Shown piece by piece: positions 62,167-64,000 of a stretch of 64,000 nt of DNA. Below the pieces are notes generated by a model. It was not told the origin of the DNA. It was given only the letters and a program-made list of their open reading frames with translations, and searched no databases. The DNA is from Halomonas sp. 7T (GTDB taxonomy: Bacteria > Pseudomonadota > Gammaproteobacteria > Pseudomonadales > Halomonadaceae). The first letter of the stretch is position 1. Each line of letters starts with the position of its first letter. A program made the translations under genes and the position numbers. The DNA is taken from assembly GCF_025643255.1 (NCBI RefSeq), contig NZ_CP087112.1:868001-932000 (forward strand), in the 5' to 3' direction.

Positions 62167-63123
62167 ATGAGTGTAATGGTAAAACGACGGGTTCATGTCG
62201 CGGCGGCTGCAATGATCAGCGCCGATCAAAAGCAAGTGCTAATTGCGCGTCGACCTTCTAATGTCGACCATGGAGGCCTATGGGAGTTTCCCGGTGGCAA
62301 ATTAGCACCTTATGAAACGGGGCTTGAAGGGCTTAAACGTGAGTTACATGAAGAGCTCGGCGTTGAAATTGTACGTGCCCGCCCACTGATTCGTATTCAC
62401 CATGAGTACCCAGATAAGCATATTCTGCTGGATGTTTGGCAGGTTCAAGAGTTCGCAGGCGAACCCTTTGGGCGCGAAGGACAAGCGGTACGCTGGGTGC
62501 CCATGGAAGAGCTGGTTAATTACCCGTTCCCGGCAGCTAATCTACCGATTTTGCGAGCGGTGATGCTACCCACTGATTATTTGATAACCGGTGAAGAGGC
62601 AGATGAGGCGCGCTTTGATTCACGGTTAGAGCGAGCGCTACGCGAAGATGGCATACGCCTTGTCCAACTGCGGGCCAAGGAGCTGGATAAAGCCGCGTAC
62701 CTTGCGCGGGCAGAGCGTGCACTAGCGCTATGCCGTCAGTACGATGCCCGTATGGTACTTAATGCCGACCCTGCGCTTCTGGATGAAGTGGATGCTGATG
62801 GCGTTCATTTAACTAGTGAGCGCTTAATGCAGCTGGATCGTCGGCCGATAGCTGAAAATAAGTGGCTCTCCGCGTCTACTCATGACCAGGCCCAGCTCTC
62901 TAAAGCCGCCGTGCTAGGCTGCGATTTTGTGACCCTTTCTCCACTACGCACCACGCCGTCGCACCCTGAAGTGGCGCCGCTGGGCTGGCATGATTTCCAG
63001 CAGCTGGTAGAGCGTGCCGGTATGCCGGTGTTCGCTCTAGGCGGGATGACTCGATTTGATGCCAACCACGCCCGCGCCGTGGGCGCACAGGGTATTGCGT
63101 CGATTCGTGATTTTTGGAAATAA
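62167..63123 (+). CDS. Nudix hydrolase (MutT-like) fused to a thiamine-phosphate synthase-like domain
   Basis: From ATG 62167 the protein has 318 residues; a GTG at 62152 and ATG 62176 are alternatives without a decisive ribosome binding site. Residues 5-130 are a MutT-type Nudix domain with a complete Nudix box (G-x5-E-x7-REL-x-EE-x-G-V, in the GGKLAPYETG...HEELGV region). Residues about 150-318 resemble ThiE/TenI, with LVQLRAKELD, MVLNADPALLDEVDADGVHL and FALGGMTRFDA. The MutT part would clean 8-oxo-dGTP. The role of the ThiE-like part is unknown. The same fusion is known in other gammaproteobacteria downstream of argJ. Confidence 0.9.
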   Translation: MSVMVKRRVHVAAAAMISADQKQVLIARRPSNVDHGGLWEFPGGKLAPYETGLEGLKRELHEELGVEIVRARPLIRIHHEYPDKHILLDVWQVQEFAGEPFGREGQAVRWVPMEELVNYPFPAANLPILRAVMLPTDYLITGEEADEARFDSRLERALREDGIRLVQLRAKELDKAAYLARAERALALCRQYDARMVLNADPALLDEVDADGVHLTSERLMQLDRRPIAENKWLSASTHDQAQLSKAAVLGCDFVTLSPLRTTPSHPEVAPLGWHDFQQLVERAGMPVFALGGMTRFDANHARAVGAQGIASIRDFWK

Positions 63124-63146
63124 GTCTGCCGCTCGGCATGCTTAGA

Positions 63147-63186
63147 TAAAAAAGCGCCTACTCTTTTTTGGAGCAGGCGCTTTTTA
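63147..63186. terminator. Bidirectional terminator between the Nudix fusion gene and aguB
   Basis: Arms AAAGCGCCT-A-CTC and GAG-C-AGGCGCTTT (one mismatch) around a T6G loop, flanked by an A-run and a T-run so that it works on both strands. The two genes are convergent. Confidence 0.88.
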
Positions 63187-63209
63187 TCGTATGGATGAAG
63201 GCCGTTTGG

Positions 63210-64000
63210 TTAATCGCGGTAGCGACGGGTTAAATCCCCGTAGGCATCGATCCTGCGGTCTCGCAGGTAGGGCCAAATACGGCGGGTATGTTCGCTGCGT
63301 GCCATATCAATATTCACCACGAGCTGTTGGGTTTCTTCGCCAGCTTGGGCCAGTAGTTCCCCTTGAGGGCCGCAAACAAAGCTTCCCCCCCAAAACGTAA
63401 TGCCGTCACCAACACCCGACGGGTCGGCTTCAAAGCCTACTCGATTAGCCACCAGTACCGGCAAGCCATTAGCGACCCCATGAGCGCGCTGGATAATGGT
63501 CCAAGCGTCTTTCTGACGGGCTTTTTCCGCGTCGTCATCGTTAGGATCCCAGCCAATGGCCGTGGGGTAGAGCAGCAGGTCTGCGCCTGCGAGCGCCATT
63601 AATCTAGCTGCTTCCGGGTACCATTGGTCCCAGCACACCAGAAGGCCCAACCGGCCAACCGAGGTGTCAATGGGCGTGAAGCCCTCTCCCCGGGCATCGT
63701 CTACATCACCTGGGGTGAAGTAAAACTTTTCATAAAACGCTGGGTCATCGGGTATATGCATTTTGCGATACTGACCCACGCGCCCCTGGGCGCGGTCGTA
63801 GACGACTGCGGTATTGTGATAAAGCCCAGGCGCACGACGCTCAAACAGCGAACCCACCAGCACAATATCCAGCTCTTTTGCCAGCGCCGCTAAGCGTTGA
63901 CCCGTTGGCCCATCAAGCGGTTCAGCCAAGTCAAACAGTGCTGGATCTTCGTATTGGCAAAAATAGTGGGTAGCGTGAAGCTCTTGCAGCAGTACCAGTT
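63210..64000 (-). CDS. aguB: N-carbamoylputrescine amidase AguB (5' part outside the window)
   Basis: The reading frame stays open to the window edge, giving 263 visible codons; the N-terminus lies beyond base 64000. It is a nitrilase-superfamily carbon-nitrogen hydrolase with the catalytic triad visible: Glu in VLLQELHAT, Lys in YRKMHIPDD and Cys in LLVCWDQWYPEAAR. The YFCQYEDPALFDLAEP and GSFVCGPQGE segments match AguB. It converts N-carbamoylputrescine to putrescine, carbon dioxide and ammonia in the agmatine route. The aguA partner would be expected upstream, outside the window. Confidence 0.93.
   Translation of the reverse strand, partial: LVLLQELHATHYFCQYEDPALFDLAEPLDGPTGQRLAALAKELDIVLVGSLFERRAPGLYHNTAVVYDRAQGRVGQYRKMHIPDDPAFYEKFYFTPGDVDDARGEGFTPIDTSVGRLGLLVCWDQWYPEAARLMALAGADLLLYPTAIGWDPNDDDAEKARQKDAWTIIQRAHGVANGLPVLVANRVGFEADPSGVGDGITFWGGSFVCGPQGELLAQAGEETQQLVVNIDMARSEHTRRIWPYLRDRRIDAYGDLTRRYRD

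Noticed and set aside
63210..63929. aguB starting at the TTG at 63929 as a complete 239-residue gene
   Set aside because: The frame continues to the window edge and encodes the conserved catalytic Glu region (VLLQELHAT), so the gene is cut by the window rather than short.

Overview
The window is a contiguous piece of a gammaproteobacterial chromosome. Protein sequences and gene order point to the Halomonadaceae (a Halomonas-like organism): the mla-murA-hisG-hisD-degS/algW run and the rsmI-rnpB-rsmH-dcw-lpxC-dciA-secA-argJ run resemble Pseudomonas and Oceanospirillales layouts, and base composition and codon use look uniform throughout. This assignment is an inference from sequence without any search. 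I see no insertion sequence, prophage, CRISPR array, tRNA or rRNA. It is almost entirely conserved housekeeping DNA for envelope building, division and respiration.

Layout. (1) 1-9112, plus strand: end of mreB, mreC, mreD, maf, rng, a YhdP/AsmA-like giant and tldD. darP (minus) and tldE (plus) follow. (2) 11096-18220, minus strand: nitrogen-PTS and sigma-54 block (ptsO, rapZ, ptsN, hpf, rpoN), then LPS export and Kdo synthesis (lptB, lptA, lptC, kdsC, kdsD). (3) 18525-25308, plus strand: phospholipid transport (mlaFEDCB), ibaG, murA, hisG, hisD. (4) 25338-29439: single genes in alternating orientation (degS/algW-like, nif3-like, zapG, zapE). (5) 29615-34622, plus strand: rplM-rpsI, the cytochrome bc1 operon petABC, sspA-sspB, each group closed by a clear terminator. 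(6) 34725-37822, minus strand: dolP, gmhA/diaA, yraN, lpoA. (7) 37935-56964, plus strand: rsmI, RNase P RNA, then the division and cell wall (dcw) cluster rsmH, ftsL, ftsI, murE, murF, mraY, murD, ftsW, murG, murC, ddl, ftsQ, ftsA, ftsZ, and lpxC. (8) 57063-64000: dciA (minus), a small secreted-type ORF directly upstream of secA, secA, argJ, a Nudix-ThiE-like fusion, and the partial aguB on the minus strand.

How the parts work together: the dcw genes make lipid II from UDP-MurNAc and build the Z-ring and septal synthase. MurA (elsewhere in the window) supplies the first committed step, MreBCD the elongation scaffold, and LpoA activates PBP1A. Kds, Lpt, LpxC and Mla cover making, exporting and maintaining the asymmetry of the outer membrane. 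DegS, DolP and SecA handle envelope stress and secretion.

The most interesting unexplained item is the 122-codon ORF at 57660-58028. It sits where secM sits in enterics, carries an N-terminal signal-like segment, ends shortly after an Arg-Gly-Pro-Pro motif, and is followed by a predicted hairpin covering the secA start codon. It is a candidate secretion-monitor (translation arrest) leader peptide. Also notable are a 43-nt near-perfect hairpin between ftsZ and lpxC, a 308-bp gap between ftsQ and ftsA, the lack of mraZ, and a GmhA-type zinc site kept in the SIS protein at the diaA locus.
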